DNA from: Hygrocybe punicea
Lineage: Eukaryota > Basidiomycota > Agaricomycetes > Agaricales > Hygrophoraceae
Direction of reading: 5' to 3'
DNA length: 64,000 nucleotides
NCBI GenBank assembly: GCA_963556145.1
Contig: OY744472.1
Location: 1,178,001 to 1,242,000, forward strand
Part shown: positions 53,412 to 64,000 of the stretch, one piece after another
Numbering within the stretch: position 1 is the first letter of the stretch
How the letters are laid out: every line of letters starts with the position of its first letter
Position numbers and translations under genes: made by a program
The notes under the pieces: generated by a model
The model's database searches: none
What the model was told of the DNA's origin: nothing
What the model saw: the letters and a program-made list of their open reading frames with translations, nothing else

Positions 53412-54460
53412 TAGTCATATACACAGGTATTGAAACCCGCATGGGTCATGGGTATGGGTCCACATGGGTATGGGTATGGGTAGCCAATTTGGGACCCGTG
53501 ATTTACCCGTACCTGTGCCACGGGTCCATGGGGTTTTCACGGGTAGTCATGATCCTGTGACACGTGACTTTTGACCTCGACTAAGTGGCAACAGCAAGAC
53601 CAAACAAAAGCCAACAACAATGAAACAACAACGGACAAGTTTAGGAGACGAAAAGAGCAGTGGGGAGTGGTGCACCCCCGCTGCACTAGGTATTTATTTT
53701 TATAGTTCTATCATACTGACTAACCAGACAACTACTAATACAGACACACTACACAACCACAATGATGAAACTGACAATGAGGATGGGGACAACAAGGACA
53801 AGGACCGCAACCTCAACCGCGACGATGGCAACCTCCACGATGGCAACCGCGATGACGGCAAACCGTGATGACAGCAAGCCACAATGATCGCAAATGATGA
53901 CAATGGCAAGCGTGGTGGCAATGGACAATGAAGGCAAAGAGAGGAGCAGTGGGGGTGGTGCACCCACCACCCACTGCAACAGGTATGTTTCCTGATTATT
54001 ATTATACATTGCTAGTGACTACAGCCGTGGATGCTCCCAAGCCCCACACCCAAGCCCCATGCCCACACCCATCCCTCAACCAGTGGGCCAATGACAGGTG
54101 CCAATAGCAGTGCCAAACAGCCAAACAGTCGCCAAACATGCCAGCAACCTCAACCCACCTCACGATCAGTGCCGCCATGTCAATTGACATCGGCACCGCA
54201 TTCACGAGGTGGGGATATGACCCAGGAGATGAGGGGGAGAAGAGGAGGAGGAGCCCCATGCAATTCACCTTGTGAAGATGCAGTACAACGTCAATCAATG
54301 TTGGTGCTGTGTTCGCGAGGTAATGGGAGGTGGGGCACCTCTGGCACAGACACATGGGTAACCCGCAGGTTGCCCATACCTGTGGCCATGGGTATGGGTT
54401 TCCACTGGTACAGGTATTGGTAGCCATGGAATACCCACAGGTTACCCATGCAAATCACTA
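53412..54460. mobile_element. 1.05-kb hAT-type non-autonomous element with 8-bp TSD
   Basis: Starts TAGTCATATACACAGG and ends CATGCAAATCACTA. GCTACACC lies on both sides (53404-53411, 54461-54468). Subterminal CATGGGTATGGG repeats face each other. It holds two cassette boxes (GAGTGGTGCACCCCC near 53666, GGGTGGTGCACCC near 53953), each followed by an intron-like segment (53690-53727 with CTGACTAACCAG; 53983-54015). Dyads lie at 54179-54188 and about 54287. Spacers are CAA/GAC-rich. Confidence 0.93.
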
Positions 54461-55427
54461 GCTACACCCATGACAAACACAGGTGAACCTGAACCACAAC
54501 CAACACCAGCCCGAAAAACAATGCCACAGCCAGCAAACAGAACAGATGCCAATGAAAATGGCCCTGGAAACGAGGCCATGAGGCCAGGTACAAGGATGTG
54601 CCAATGACCAAGACAGACAGCCAAGACAACCATAGCAGTGTAATGGTGAGTGTGGTTGTAGACCCAGATTGGAATCTACTATGAGAGGTGATCAGCTAAG
54701 AAGTGATCAGAGCAGTTCAGTTTCTATAGGGAAGTCTAGTCAATCCAACCCAAATCTGGGGTTCTGGAATCAGAGGGGAAGTGTGGAGGAAAGGACGAAG
54801 AGATGATAAGATGAGAGAACTAAGAAATAGAACTGAAGTGGGATGATAACCAGTATTCTCCTGTATGATTTCTATATGGTTTGTAGTGTAAATGTACACC
54901 TTTTATACTACTAGGAGGAATCCTGTGCTATAGTAACTATGTGCTACAAGTGAAGGCTGTAAGTGATAGGGGATGAGTGGAGTGGAGGATAGGAGGAGTG
55001 GTGCTATGTATTAGGGGACGGGAAACGAAGATATATGATCTACAACTATATATGTACTGATTCCAGGTTGTTGGGGACATTGCATGGTCAATAGGAATGA
55101 TTCTGGGATCAGAATCCAGAGCAGAATTGGTAGGAAAGGCTGGAGTCGAGCAGAATTGATTGTATGGGAATGGAAATGGTCAGGAATAGAGTGGGATATG
55201 ATGAGGAAATGGGTCCAGAGGATCCAGAGCCTCTACAGCAGCAATGATGAGGACAGAGATGGTGAGGGCACATATGGCCAGTGAGGAGACAACAGGTTGA
55301 GGGAGATGACAATGACCATCCAGGGAACAATGAGGATGAGGACAGGAATGGGAACAACAGGGACTGGAATGTGGGGATGGGGATGATGAGGATGGGAATG
55401 ATGGGGATGAGGATGGCAGAGACGTAG
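54461..55427. other. no recognisable gene
   Basis: Purine-rich, with short open frames but no familiar motif. 54470-54650 is CA-rich and could be the continuation of the remnant at 53153-53411. Confidence 0.3.
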
Positions 55428-55690
55428 ATGAAAATGATGAGGATGAGGGGAATGCAACAGGTATGTACATCCCACTCTCCTCCATCTCCTCCTCCCTCTC
55501 CCTCTCCTTCTCCCTCTCCCTCTCCCTGCTACCCTGCCCTCCTGCCTTCCCACCTTTCCACTTCTCCCACTCCCACTCCCTTCTCCCACACCCACCTTCC
55601 TCCCACACCCACACCCTTCCTCCCACTCCACTCCACTCCACACCCACCTACCTTCCTCTCACCTGCCTCCTGCCCTTTACTATTTAATTA
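55428..55690. repeat. polypyrimidine tract (CTCC/CACC-rich)
   Basis: CTCCCTCTCC and CCCACTCCAC runs keep several frames open on both strands (for example 55180-55647 minus). Simple sequence rather than coding. 55691-56136 beyond it is AT-rich with nothing recognisable. Confidence 0.7.
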
Positions 55691-56136
55691 TGTATTTTAA
55701 TAATCATTAAATGTATGTGTCTATTTTAAGTAATAGTGAGGTTATATATATTAATTCCAATAGAGAATTGAGCAATATTAAATAGAAAAGCACAATATTC
55801 CAAGTGGGGTCATTTCTGGATTTGCCATAGATTGTCATTGGGGATAAGTAGCTCCTGTAATGGCTGATAGCTGATAGTAAGATATTGTGCATTGTCAAGA
55901 TCATAATTGTGTAATTTTGCTATTCCCTGTGCTTTTAATGATTGCATTCAAATAATATTACATGGTACATTTATGTGAAGTACAAATTGAAACATTTTGA
56001 TTACTTTATATATATGGCAGTGTTTGAATAAATATTGGCTTGAGCTGTTGTGAGCTCTGTCAATGTTGTCAACATTAAAGACATGCTGGCAGAGTGAGAT
56101 GTGGCTCAATCCAGTGGACTGACATGAGCACACATG

Positions 56137-56413
56137 GCAGCAAGAGCGGGACCCTGGTCAACCCAATCCTGCAGTGAGAGCTGGGCCAGGTTCAACCCAA
56201 ATCTGCAGCAAGAGCAGGGCCATGTCAACCCAATGCTGGGGCAATAGCCAGACTGTCATGAACCCAATCCTGCCACATGGGTGGGTCTGGGATCAATGCA
56301 ATGCCACAGGACAGGCTGGACCCCAATCAACCTACCCTACAGCAAGTGCTGGGCCAGGGTTAACCCAGTGCTATGGCAATATCTGGACCCTGGTCAACCC
56401 AGTGCTGCAGCAA
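56137..56413. repeat. 34-bp minisatellite, about 8 units
   Basis: The unit is GCAGCAAGAGCTGGGCCAGG followed by GTCAACCCAATCCT. The first three units start at 56137, 56171 and 56205, exactly 34 bp apart; later units are more diverged. Confidence 0.9.
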
Positions 56414-57514
56414 TATCTTTGCAGAGTTTGGACACTTGTTATCATTCCAACAGTGACATGTGTCCTGGTGTTGAGTTTGTGGACAATTTCAGGTGTGCAG
56501 CATGATTCATGTTGTCTATCCAAAGTAGGGTTGACCACAGGTGTGGTATGGGTTGGGATTACCAATACCACACCCACCTGTGAACATCATACCCATTACA
56601 ACTGGTATGACCTGCAGGTGCTATATGGGTGTCCTTGTCACATCCCATACCCACTTGCAACCTTGCAAATGTGGCACCATGTCAATTTACATGGCCATGT
56701 ATGCCTGTGGGTGTCCTTTGTGCCTGGTATGGCTACAATGATCACAACAGAACATAAAAAACAAAAAACAAAAACATGAGAAAACTTACCTTGGCAGCAA
56801 GGGTGGATGCACTACTCCTTGCTGCATTCTAACATCCCTGCATTGGTGGTGTTTGAATGTTTGCCATCCCAGTGCTTGCTGTGACCCTCATTGTCCACAC
56901 CATTGTCATCATCATTGTCATTGTTGCCTCTTTGCATGGATGAAAAGTGGGAGGGTAAGGGCAGAATGTAGGAATGCAAGGCACTGAGACCCTCTGACCT
57001 CTCATTTTTAATGCAGATGAGGCATGGGGGATTCAGTTGATCAGGGGTGATTGAAAACTGGGCAGAAGGGGGTGTCTTGGATGATGACAAACTGAGGAGG
57101 TGGGGTTTAGGCACAGGGAAGTGAGGTGATAGATTACCAGCCTCTGTCCTCTCATTTTCAACATGAATGAGTCACAGGGCATGTACTTGGGTTGAGCATG
57201 GTTGAAATCTGCCAGTATTGGTTAGTGAAAATGTGGTAGGGTGGCCAAAGACGGTGGGGTGATGTGTAACACTTGTGTTGCTGTTGTTGCTATCAAAAGA
57301 AATACCATTGGACAAGTGTTAACTTACAAAAGACACATACCTGAGGAAATTAGCCCTGTCATTGTCACCAACCCTTCAAAAATTGTGGTTCATGGTGGTC
57401 ATAGTTTGGTTACAGGTGCCAAATTTGGCAACTATACCTCTACCCACACCACCTGTGACTTAAAAACCATGGGTGCAGGTGCACCCATGGTTAGGCAATA
57501 CCACAGGTTCCAGC
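56414..57514. other. no gene; CA/TG-rich unique sequence
   Basis: 56665-56730 has a weak dyad-like GTCAATTTAC within CCTTGCAAATG...CCTGTGGGTG. Short frames (56174-56779, 57241-57537) give no familiar protein. Confidence 0.35.
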
Positions 57515-58292
57515 CCTCATCTACCTCATGTTGCTGACACGCACATCAATTGATGTGGCGCTGTGCAAATATGAGGAGTGAGGGGGCTGGGAACCATGCG
57601 ACAGGTTGGGTTCTCATGGGCAAGAGTCGCAACATGACGACGCTAATCTTGTTCTCAAGAATGAGAATGAGTGTCTGACTTGGCATCCAGTGAGTTGAGG
57701 ATGAGACAGCGTTTGGGAACAAAAGGGTGAGACTCGATCTCTGCCTCATTTCCAGGCCTGTTCTCACTGGTGTCAAGAATGCATGGGCAAGTCTGGTTCT
57801 CATTCTCATTGCCTTCAAGAATGAACATCATCAAGAAGAGTTTTTTGTGACCCTAAGATCAGAACAGAATATTAGCTGTGAACCAGCAGGATCCAAGTGA
57901 AAATGCACCTGCAGGCAAGGTGGTGGGAGCACCACCAGCCTGGCCATTTCCCATCACTCATCATCTTGAATGTCATCTGTTGTCCATTGTTATTGTCGTT
58001 CTGTTGATTGTGAGTGACTTGGGTCATGTGGTGACCTGATGTCACAGTATTTGCTCATTGAGTGATGACGCTTGCAGGGCAAGTGTGCCTAGTCATAGCA
58101 TAGAAATATACATTAGTAGATGTGTTAAAACAGGTTTCCTACACTTACAAGTACTTGGGAGTGTCCAAAACCTGTGAAGACCTGCGCCCATGGGTATTGG
58201 TTTTTCTCGGGACCAACAAAGGCAACCCAGACCCATACCCAGTGGCACCCATACCCACAACCCATGTGGGTTACCCGTACCCATGCCATTGC
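57515..58292. repeat. degenerate cassette remnant with one dyad
   Basis: ATCAATTGAT at 57545-57554 within CTACCTCATG...ATGAGGAGTG is a decayed dyad. 58170-58300 has CCCATACCC/GGGTATGG words like the subterminal repeats of 53412-54460. No ends could be defined. Confidence 0.45.
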
Positions 58293-58930
58293 CTACCCAT
58301 GGTCAACCTTAATACCAAGAATGGATCCAGTGGAGTTGTAAGTCTGTGAACTCCTGTCTGTTGGTGAGAAAGAGGTCCTGGCATTGTGTAATGTGGATGC
58401 AGATGCTTTATTGAGGGCAATAACACATTGGTGCTGTTCTGTAGGGAGAGCTGTGCAAAGTCCAGAGACATAATGCCAAAAGCAGTGCAGCTCATGTTCC
58501 TGTTGTGAAAAGAAGATGGTGGCCTCAACAGGAGACTCCAAAGCCATGATCCATTTGTCATGGGTACTGACAGTTTCAGCAGGAGACAGTGCTGAGTGAG
58601 ATGTCAAAGGACCTGACCTGTTCTTTATGTAAGCTCCCAGTAGAGGTGAAGAGTCTCAAAAAGGACATGCCGCCAGAGACAAGACTTGTCCATTCAGACT
58701 GAGGGAACTGGGGACAGGATGTGGAGTTGAGTATTAATGTGATGGTAAACTTAATGTCTTGCAAGAAACTTTTGAGTTGGGTAAGCATCTTTTGTAAGGT
58801 TGAAGGGAGAACCAATGAATGGAGAGATTCATGGAGGACCCATGTGAAAAGATAGATGTTGACATGCCATTTTGCAGAAGAAGTATGGTCATTGACATCA
58901 TGAGGGATTTTCTGGCTCCACATTTAGGTG
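58293..58930 (-). pseudogene. relic of a basidiomycete orphan family
   Basis: Read on minus with several stops: LQDIKFTITLILNSTSCPQF, SEWTSLVSGG, then after a break WIMALESPVEATIFFSQQEH, CVIALNKASASTLHNA and SPTDRSSQTYN. This order matches an expanded agaricomycete family I recall (CPQFPDSEW...WTIAW...ATVFAFPHR). Its function is unknown to me. It is broken by stops between 58530 and 58600. Confidence 0.5.
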
Positions 58931-58964
58931 GGTGAGTAATGACAGAGTCTTCTTCACCCTGGTT

Positions 58965-59105
58965 CACTATTTTTTGTATCAATACTACTTTTAGATAACA
59001 TTATCTTCTATCATATTTTCACAAGTGACATAACAATGCAAATAGTTTGAAAATGTGACTGAATATTTGCATCTTATTTAATCACAAAAAATCCTCATCC
59101 CCTGT
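58965..59105 (+). repeat. R1 copy e, partial
   Basis: TACTTTTAGATAACATTATC...GCAAATAGTTTGAAAATGTG matches the 3' part of the other R1 copies. It stops at AAAATCCTCATCC. Confidence 0.75.
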
Positions 59106-59292
59106 GACAACATTTACAGGCTAAACTTGGATTAGATTAGATACAACTCCTTTGTAGTACATTGGCTCACCATCCCTTTACTTCCAAGCCACTCATTCTT
59201 TGTTTTTCCCATTTCTTTGTCCATCATTAGATATAATTACACCATTGTAGCACACAGGACTTCAGTGGCTTTTCTTTTTTGCACTGAGGTCG

Positions 59293-59535
59293 GTATTACG
59301 AGTCCCTATAAGGGAATCGTTCTATACGGTGGATTTTTCAACTCAGGGTCAGACTCTAATTTGCCAAGCCGTGGGAACAAAATTTCCAAACTGTGGGAAC
59401 AATTTTGAAGCCCTGGGAATAACTATGAAACCGTGTGACTGGGCAGAGTTGAGTGTGAGAATTTGTTGTCCCAATCAGCAAGAACAATAAGTCAGCTGGA
59501 TCACAGCTGCCTAGATCACAGATGCCAATTTGGGA
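59293..59535 (+). repeat. R2 second copy
   Basis: Opens with TACGAGTCCCTATAAGGG exactly as at 6925 and diverges gradually after GTGTGACTG. The junction with unrelated sequence at the left is sharp in both copies. Confidence 0.85.
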
Positions 59536-59644
59536 ATAGATACTGTGATAGCATGGTTGCATCGCAGGTGCAAGCCGCAAATGTTTGACAACTTTTTACA
59601 ACAATTGAATGCATTGGTAGTGCAATGGAATGGTTAAATGCAAA

Positions 59645-60100
59645 CAGTGCACACTTGTTGAACATGCTGAGCAGTGTTCCACAAGGGTTCAGAAGGTGTC
59701 CCAGGTTGAGTCTGATGCATTGTCTTTGCACAAACATTTGTACGAATGGTATATTGCATGTATCTGCAATGTAGGGACATATACTGAGTTTATTAGAATT
59801 CTTAATAATGTGAACAGTGCACCCTTGTCGAACAGGCCGAACAGTGTTCAACAACTGTTCGACAAGTGTCCCATGGGGCATTGCTCATGCACAAACACTT
59901 TTACGAACAATATATGGCATGTGTCTGCAATATACTAGCTAAGATGTACTGAGTTTGTTGGAATTATTAATAATGTGAACAGTGCACCCTTGTTAAAAAG
60001 GCTGGTTCAACAGTGTTCAACAACTGTTCAGCAGGTGTCCCAGCTTTACTCCCAGGCATTGTGTTTGCACAAACTCTTGTACAAACAATATATTCAAAAT
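59645..60100. repeat. ~170-bp tandem repeat, three units
   Basis: CAGTGCAC...TTGTT starts units at 59645, 59815 and 59980 (periods 170 and 165). Shared words are AGTGTTC.ACAA, GGTGTCCCA and TTGCACAAAC. Short frames within are repeat artefacts. Confidence 0.85.
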
Positions 60101-60200
60101 TGAAATTGACAGTGAACATATCAAGAATTGACATTATAAACCTGAACAGAAAGTCATAATGACCTGTTTTGTGTAAAGTCAAAGTATAACCTCTCACATC

Positions 60201-63200
60201 AGGACTTTCCACATTTAGTCGGGATCTAAAGTGATTTCTAAAGTTAGCACCAAAATATAATCTTTAGATTTACATTTAGGCCTAGCCTAAATATTGAATT
60301 TAAGTCACAAATAAATGTATATCTAAATTATTTATTTATTTTCATCTTTAGGTTATTCTTGCAATCAAAATAATTATCAGATCTATATTGTAAGGGGAAA
60401 GTATAATTTAGTTCCAAGTTTACTCAAATTTCCAGTCCAAATTTAGACATCACCTAAAGGCAGGCCAAAATTAAAACTTTCGGTAGCGTTAAAATAATAA
60501 ATTTAATAATTATCAAAATGTAAGATTTTCGGCAGCTATTTAAATTCAAAGTTGTTGTTAGATCTAAAGCTATTGCCCGCGCCATTGCCCGCTCGTCGCC
60601 CGCCCGTCGCCCACCCATTGCCCACCCATCTCACAATCTTACCTCACGAGCCCAGCTCCAACATCAATTGACATGGTGGTGGGGTTCGTGAGGTGATGAC
60701 AGAGGTAGGGGGAGAGGCAGGTGGGGGAGATGGCGGGGGCGACAAGGGTGTACAGGGGCACGACAGAATGAGAGCGGGGAGATGGCGGGGGCATGATAGG
60801 ATGGGAGGGTGATGAGCGTGGGTGATGAGGGTGTGGGAGATGGCGGGGGCACAATAGGATGGGAGGGCGACGAGGGTGTAGGTGATGAGGTGTGGGAGAT
60901 GGCGTGGGCATGGCACGATGGGATGGGAGGAGATGGCGTGGGGGACGAGGGAGTGGGAGGGTGAGGAGATGGCGTGGGCATGGGCGACAAGGGTGTGGCG
61001 TGGGCGACGAGGGTGTGGATGACGAGGGTGTGGGAGATGGCGTGGGGTGTGGGCGAGGGAGGTGATGGCGGAGGTGGCTTGGCGGGAGATGGCATTGGCG
61101 ATGAGGGTGAGGGAGATGGCGTGGACATGGGTGAGGGAGATGGCGGGGGCACGATGGGAGGGCGACAAGAGGGTGTGGGAGATTGCGTGGTGATGGGATG
61201 GGATGGTGGGGAGATGGCGTGGGTGTGGACGAGGGAGATGGCGCGGGCATGGCCATGGGGGATCCGATTTTGGATGGGTTAGATGTGGGCGACAAGAGCG
61301 TGGGCGACAAGAGTGTGGCGATGAGAGTGTGGGCGATGAGAGCGTGGCGACGGCGTGGCGATGAGAGCGTCGCGTGTGCGACGAGGGTGCGGCGTGGGCG
61401 ACAAGGGTGTGGGAGATGGCGAGTGTTAGGGCACAGCACGGGTACGGGTTTACCCGCGGTTATTCCAAAACGGGTAATTCGGGTTCGGGTACGGTGTTTC
61501 GGTTTGCACACCTTGTCAAAACCGTACCCGTTATCCGCGGGTGACGGGTTTTCACGGGTCTGTCAACCCAAGCCCCAGGTAGGTTTTTTCTTTGTTATTT
61601 ACTTTATTTTCACATTAATTTCTTTACTTTTGCTAAGTTCGCGTGATATTTGCTACCACAACCGTGACAAGCGCAAACACAACAACAACGACAACAAGAA
61701 AACCCACGAACGACAACGACAACGACAACCACGACAACCCCGCATGCCAAAAATGAACCACCAAAGTCGCGACGGCGACGACAACGATAGAAAGGAAAGC
61801 CGGGAGGGTGGTGCACCCACCTACCGGCCCAGGTACGTCCCCCAATCCAGTCCCAACAACGTCGGCTAACAAGGGGAATGGACGAGGCGAGGACGAAGAC
61901 GGACACAGCAACAATGGTCCCACCTCGCGAACACGCTCCGGCCGTGTCAATTGATGTGCAGATGCCCATGGAAAGTCCCCAGCCCCATCCAACCTCACAA
62001 AAACAGACGGAGCGCGTCAATTGACGCGTCCCCGTTGTTCGCGAGGTAGTTAGCATGCGTGGACGCCCATGGAAAGTCCCCAGCCCCATCCAACCTCGCG
62101 AAAACGGTCCCACCTCGCGAAAACGCCCTGGCCGCGTCAATAGACGTGCGGACGCATGGAAAGTGCCCGGCCCCATCCAACCTCGCGAAAACAGACGGAG
62201 CACGTCAATTGACGTGCTCCCATTGTTCGCAAGGTAGTTAACACGTGGGGACGCCCATGGAAAGTCCCTGGCCCCAACCCAACCTCGCGAAAACAGACGG
62301 AGCGCGTCAATTGACGCGTCCCCATTGTTCGCGAGGTAGTTAGGATGGAACACGGCGGGTACCCGCAGATAACGGGTATGGGTTGTACCCGTCATTGGAG
62401 CAGGTACGGTTTCCGCGGGTACGGGTGCAGTGTCGGGAATTCTGACCCGCGGTATACCCATGCCGTGCCTTAGCGAGTGTGAGGAGAGATGGCGACGACG
62501 ACGAGGGAGATGGGAGATGGCGTGGGTGTGGACGAGGGAGATGATGGGGAGGGTGGAGGTGTGGGCGACGGCTTGGCAGGAAATCGAGGGTGGGAAATGG
62601 CGGCGAGGGCGAGGGAGATGGCGTGGGGTGTGGGAGATCGTCATACTTGGGCAGGGGAGATGCCGGGGATGGGATGAACGGGAGCAGGAGAGATGGCGAG
62701 ATGGCGTCACGGTGGGTGTGAGGTCGAAAAAAAAATTTAATTGGTTTTGTCGACGTCGGAGCTGGGTTCAGGTCATGATTGGGAGGTGGGCGACGGGTGG
62801 GCGATGGGTGGACGATGGGTGGGCGATTGCGCGGGCAATAGCTTTAGTTCTGATTGAAATTTGGAATGTTGATAACCGCCGATTTTTTTTTTTTTGATAA
62901 CTATTAAATCCATTATTTTAGTCACACTGAAAGTTTAAATTTTGGCCTGCCTTTGGATGATACCTAAATTTAGACTAGCAAATTTGAGTAAACTTGTAGC
63001 GAAATTCTGTTTTCCTTCCACAATTTAGAACAGGTCATCATTTTAATTGTAAAACTAGTCTAAAGATGAAACTAGATAAATACTTTAGATGTACATTTAT
63101 TTGTGACTTAAATTCAATATTTAGGCTAGGCCTAAATGTAAATCTAAAAATTATATTTTTCCGCTCACTTTAGAAACCACTTTAGACCCCAACTAAATGT

Positions 63201-63212
63201 TGGAACTCCTGA
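60201..63212. mobile_element. 3-kb element with ~430-bp terminal inverted repeats
   Basis: Left arm about 60201-60640 and right arm about 62775-63212 are complementary with moderate divergence (AGGACTTTCCACATTTAG and AGGAGTTCCAACATTTAG at the tips; GCGGGCAATAGCTTTA at the inner ends). The middle is GC-rich GGGAGATGGCG repeats, with one dyad at 60663-60672. Long arms recall Mutator-like or foldback elements, but no transposase and no clear target duplication was seen. Frame 60639-61511 (minus) is repeat composition. Confidence 0.8.
61427..62472. mobile_element. 1.05-kb hAT-type element nested in the long-TIR element, 8-bp TSD
   Basis: Starts TAGGGCACAGCACGGGTA and ends TACCCATGCCGTGCCTTA. GCGAGTGT flanks both sides (61419-61426, 62473-62480). 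It has the cleanest cassette: a (CAAC)n-type spacer at 61668-61735, GGTGGTGCACCCACC at 61808, an intron-like segment 61833-61873 (GTACGT...GGCTAACAAG), then dyads at 61946, 62026, 62136, 62204 and 62306. 62197-62220 is a perfect 24-bp palindrome. Confidence 0.95.
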
Positions 63213-64000
63213 GGTGTCTGTGCTATGTCAGCAAACTTGTGCAATTCAAACTATGACATGTATGTGAAGTTGGTGAACATCGTGATATCAATAACTATGT
63301 AAAATGAACTGGATGTGAGGTAAATTACACAGTAACTATTACTAATGATAAAGTAGTGAAGTAGTTATATATATGCCAACATGAACACAGTTCAGACTGT
63401 CCATGGGTCAGCCCAGGCTGCCCCTCAGCTGATTCTACTGGCCCTGACCCTGGCCCTTGAGGTCCGGTCCACCTTCAGCTGTCCCTGGCCCTGGGTCATA
63501 AGGGTCAGATCAGGGCAAGGTCAGGTCAGAGTTGGCCCAGGGTCAGCCCTGGCCCTCTATCTCAAAATTTTGTACATGCTCATAAATCTGTCTCTATGCG
63601 CTCTCCAATAACGGTATTTTAATCTACATTGTCATTATTAACATCAAAATCTCCAATATATTTCTTCATAATTTATCCTTCCACATCAAGCCTTTTATCT
63701 GCATACCCAACTTGTAGCTTTGGCAGTCTGCTAAATTCGAATTTCTTCATTTTGAATTATCAAGGATCATCAGTGCATGTGCTCAACTATACAGGTTCAA
63801 GTTGTAGGTATAGCTAGATAGTTATGAGCCATTTTTGGTAGCCTTTGATACTGTGGAGTTATGAACCTGTGGGAGACCCCAAGGCTAAAAGGATCTCCAA
63901 CTATGGGAACTAACTATATAAGCTTGGTGGTTTAGGAAATGCTAAAGCATCCATGGTTAGAATAAGCTAAACCACATACTTGTACCCCTAATATCCAAGA
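63213..64000. other. no gene; GGCC-rich block then AT-rich sequence
   Basis: 63400-63570 is rich in CAGGGTCAG/GGCCCTGG words, reminiscent of the block at 644-735. The rest is AT-rich with no recognised feature. Confidence 0.4.

Noticed and set aside
55180..55700. Pro/Ser-rich and Gly/Arg-rich frames on both strands
   Set aside because: Polypyrimidine tract; open on both strands, no motif.
60639..61869. 290-aa Pro/His/Ser-rich minus-strand frame and its plus-strand counterpart
   Set aside because: Produced by GGGAGATGGCG-type repeats and crosses the boundary of a nested element with a perfect 8-bp duplication.

Overview
The window looks like repeat-rich DNA from a filamentous basidiomycete, probably an Agaricomycete; I cannot name the species. 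The evidence is short introns (about 40-60 bp, GTRNGT...CTNAC...YAG), a Helitron with a fused C-terminal peptidase-like domain, hAT and Tc1-like elements, very short LTRs (about 110-150 bp), and several orphan protein families I associate with agaricomycete genomes. No rRNA, tRNA or CRISPR was seen. Protein families were recognised from memory of motifs, not by a search.

Layout. 1-8157 and 8444-16600 are the same 8.16 kb segment, separated by a 200-N gap. The four differences I found are all one-base homopolymer indels, so this is probably an unmerged contig overlap rather than a real duplication. The segment holds the 3' part of a hAT transposase, a 214 bp hAT MITE, a 0.8 kb solo LTR, a GC-rich non-autonomous cassette, and a 2.75 kb Tc1-like element carrying a dead transposase plus an opposing accessory gene.

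17341-26146 holds four multi-exon genes (A-, B+, C-, D+) with frames that read through without a stop. C looks like an ATP-grasp enzyme. Arrays of a GAACA/TGTTC palindromic motif lie at 16570-16627 and between C and D. This is the only compact run of apparently intact non-transposase genes and the main candidate for an undescribed system.

27235-34974 is one uninterrupted 2,579-residue Helitron protein (HUH Rep, PIF1-like helicase, USP-like peptidase domain). 35-64 kb is a graveyard of nested insertions. Four elements above 1 kb have perfect 8-bp target-site duplications (35975-39467, 42365-43492, 53412-54460, 61427-62472). Also present are an LTR-flanked element, a 1.6 kb element with 17-bp perfect terminal repeats, a 0.8 kb foldback element, a 3 kb long-TIR element, broken hAT and DDE transposases, and a decayed P-loop/nuclease-like gene of the kind linked to Crinkler effectors (48106-51518).

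A recurring theme is a GC-rich cassette inside these non-autonomous elements: a GTGGTGCACCC box, an intron-like segment with good splice signals, then dyads centred on GTCAATTGAC with CCTCGCGAA/TTCGCGAGG arms. It occurs in elements with unrelated termini. Many disabling mutations in the dead transposases fit CpG deamination (CGA to TGA; catalytic Asp to Asn), whereas genes A-D and the Helitron are open.
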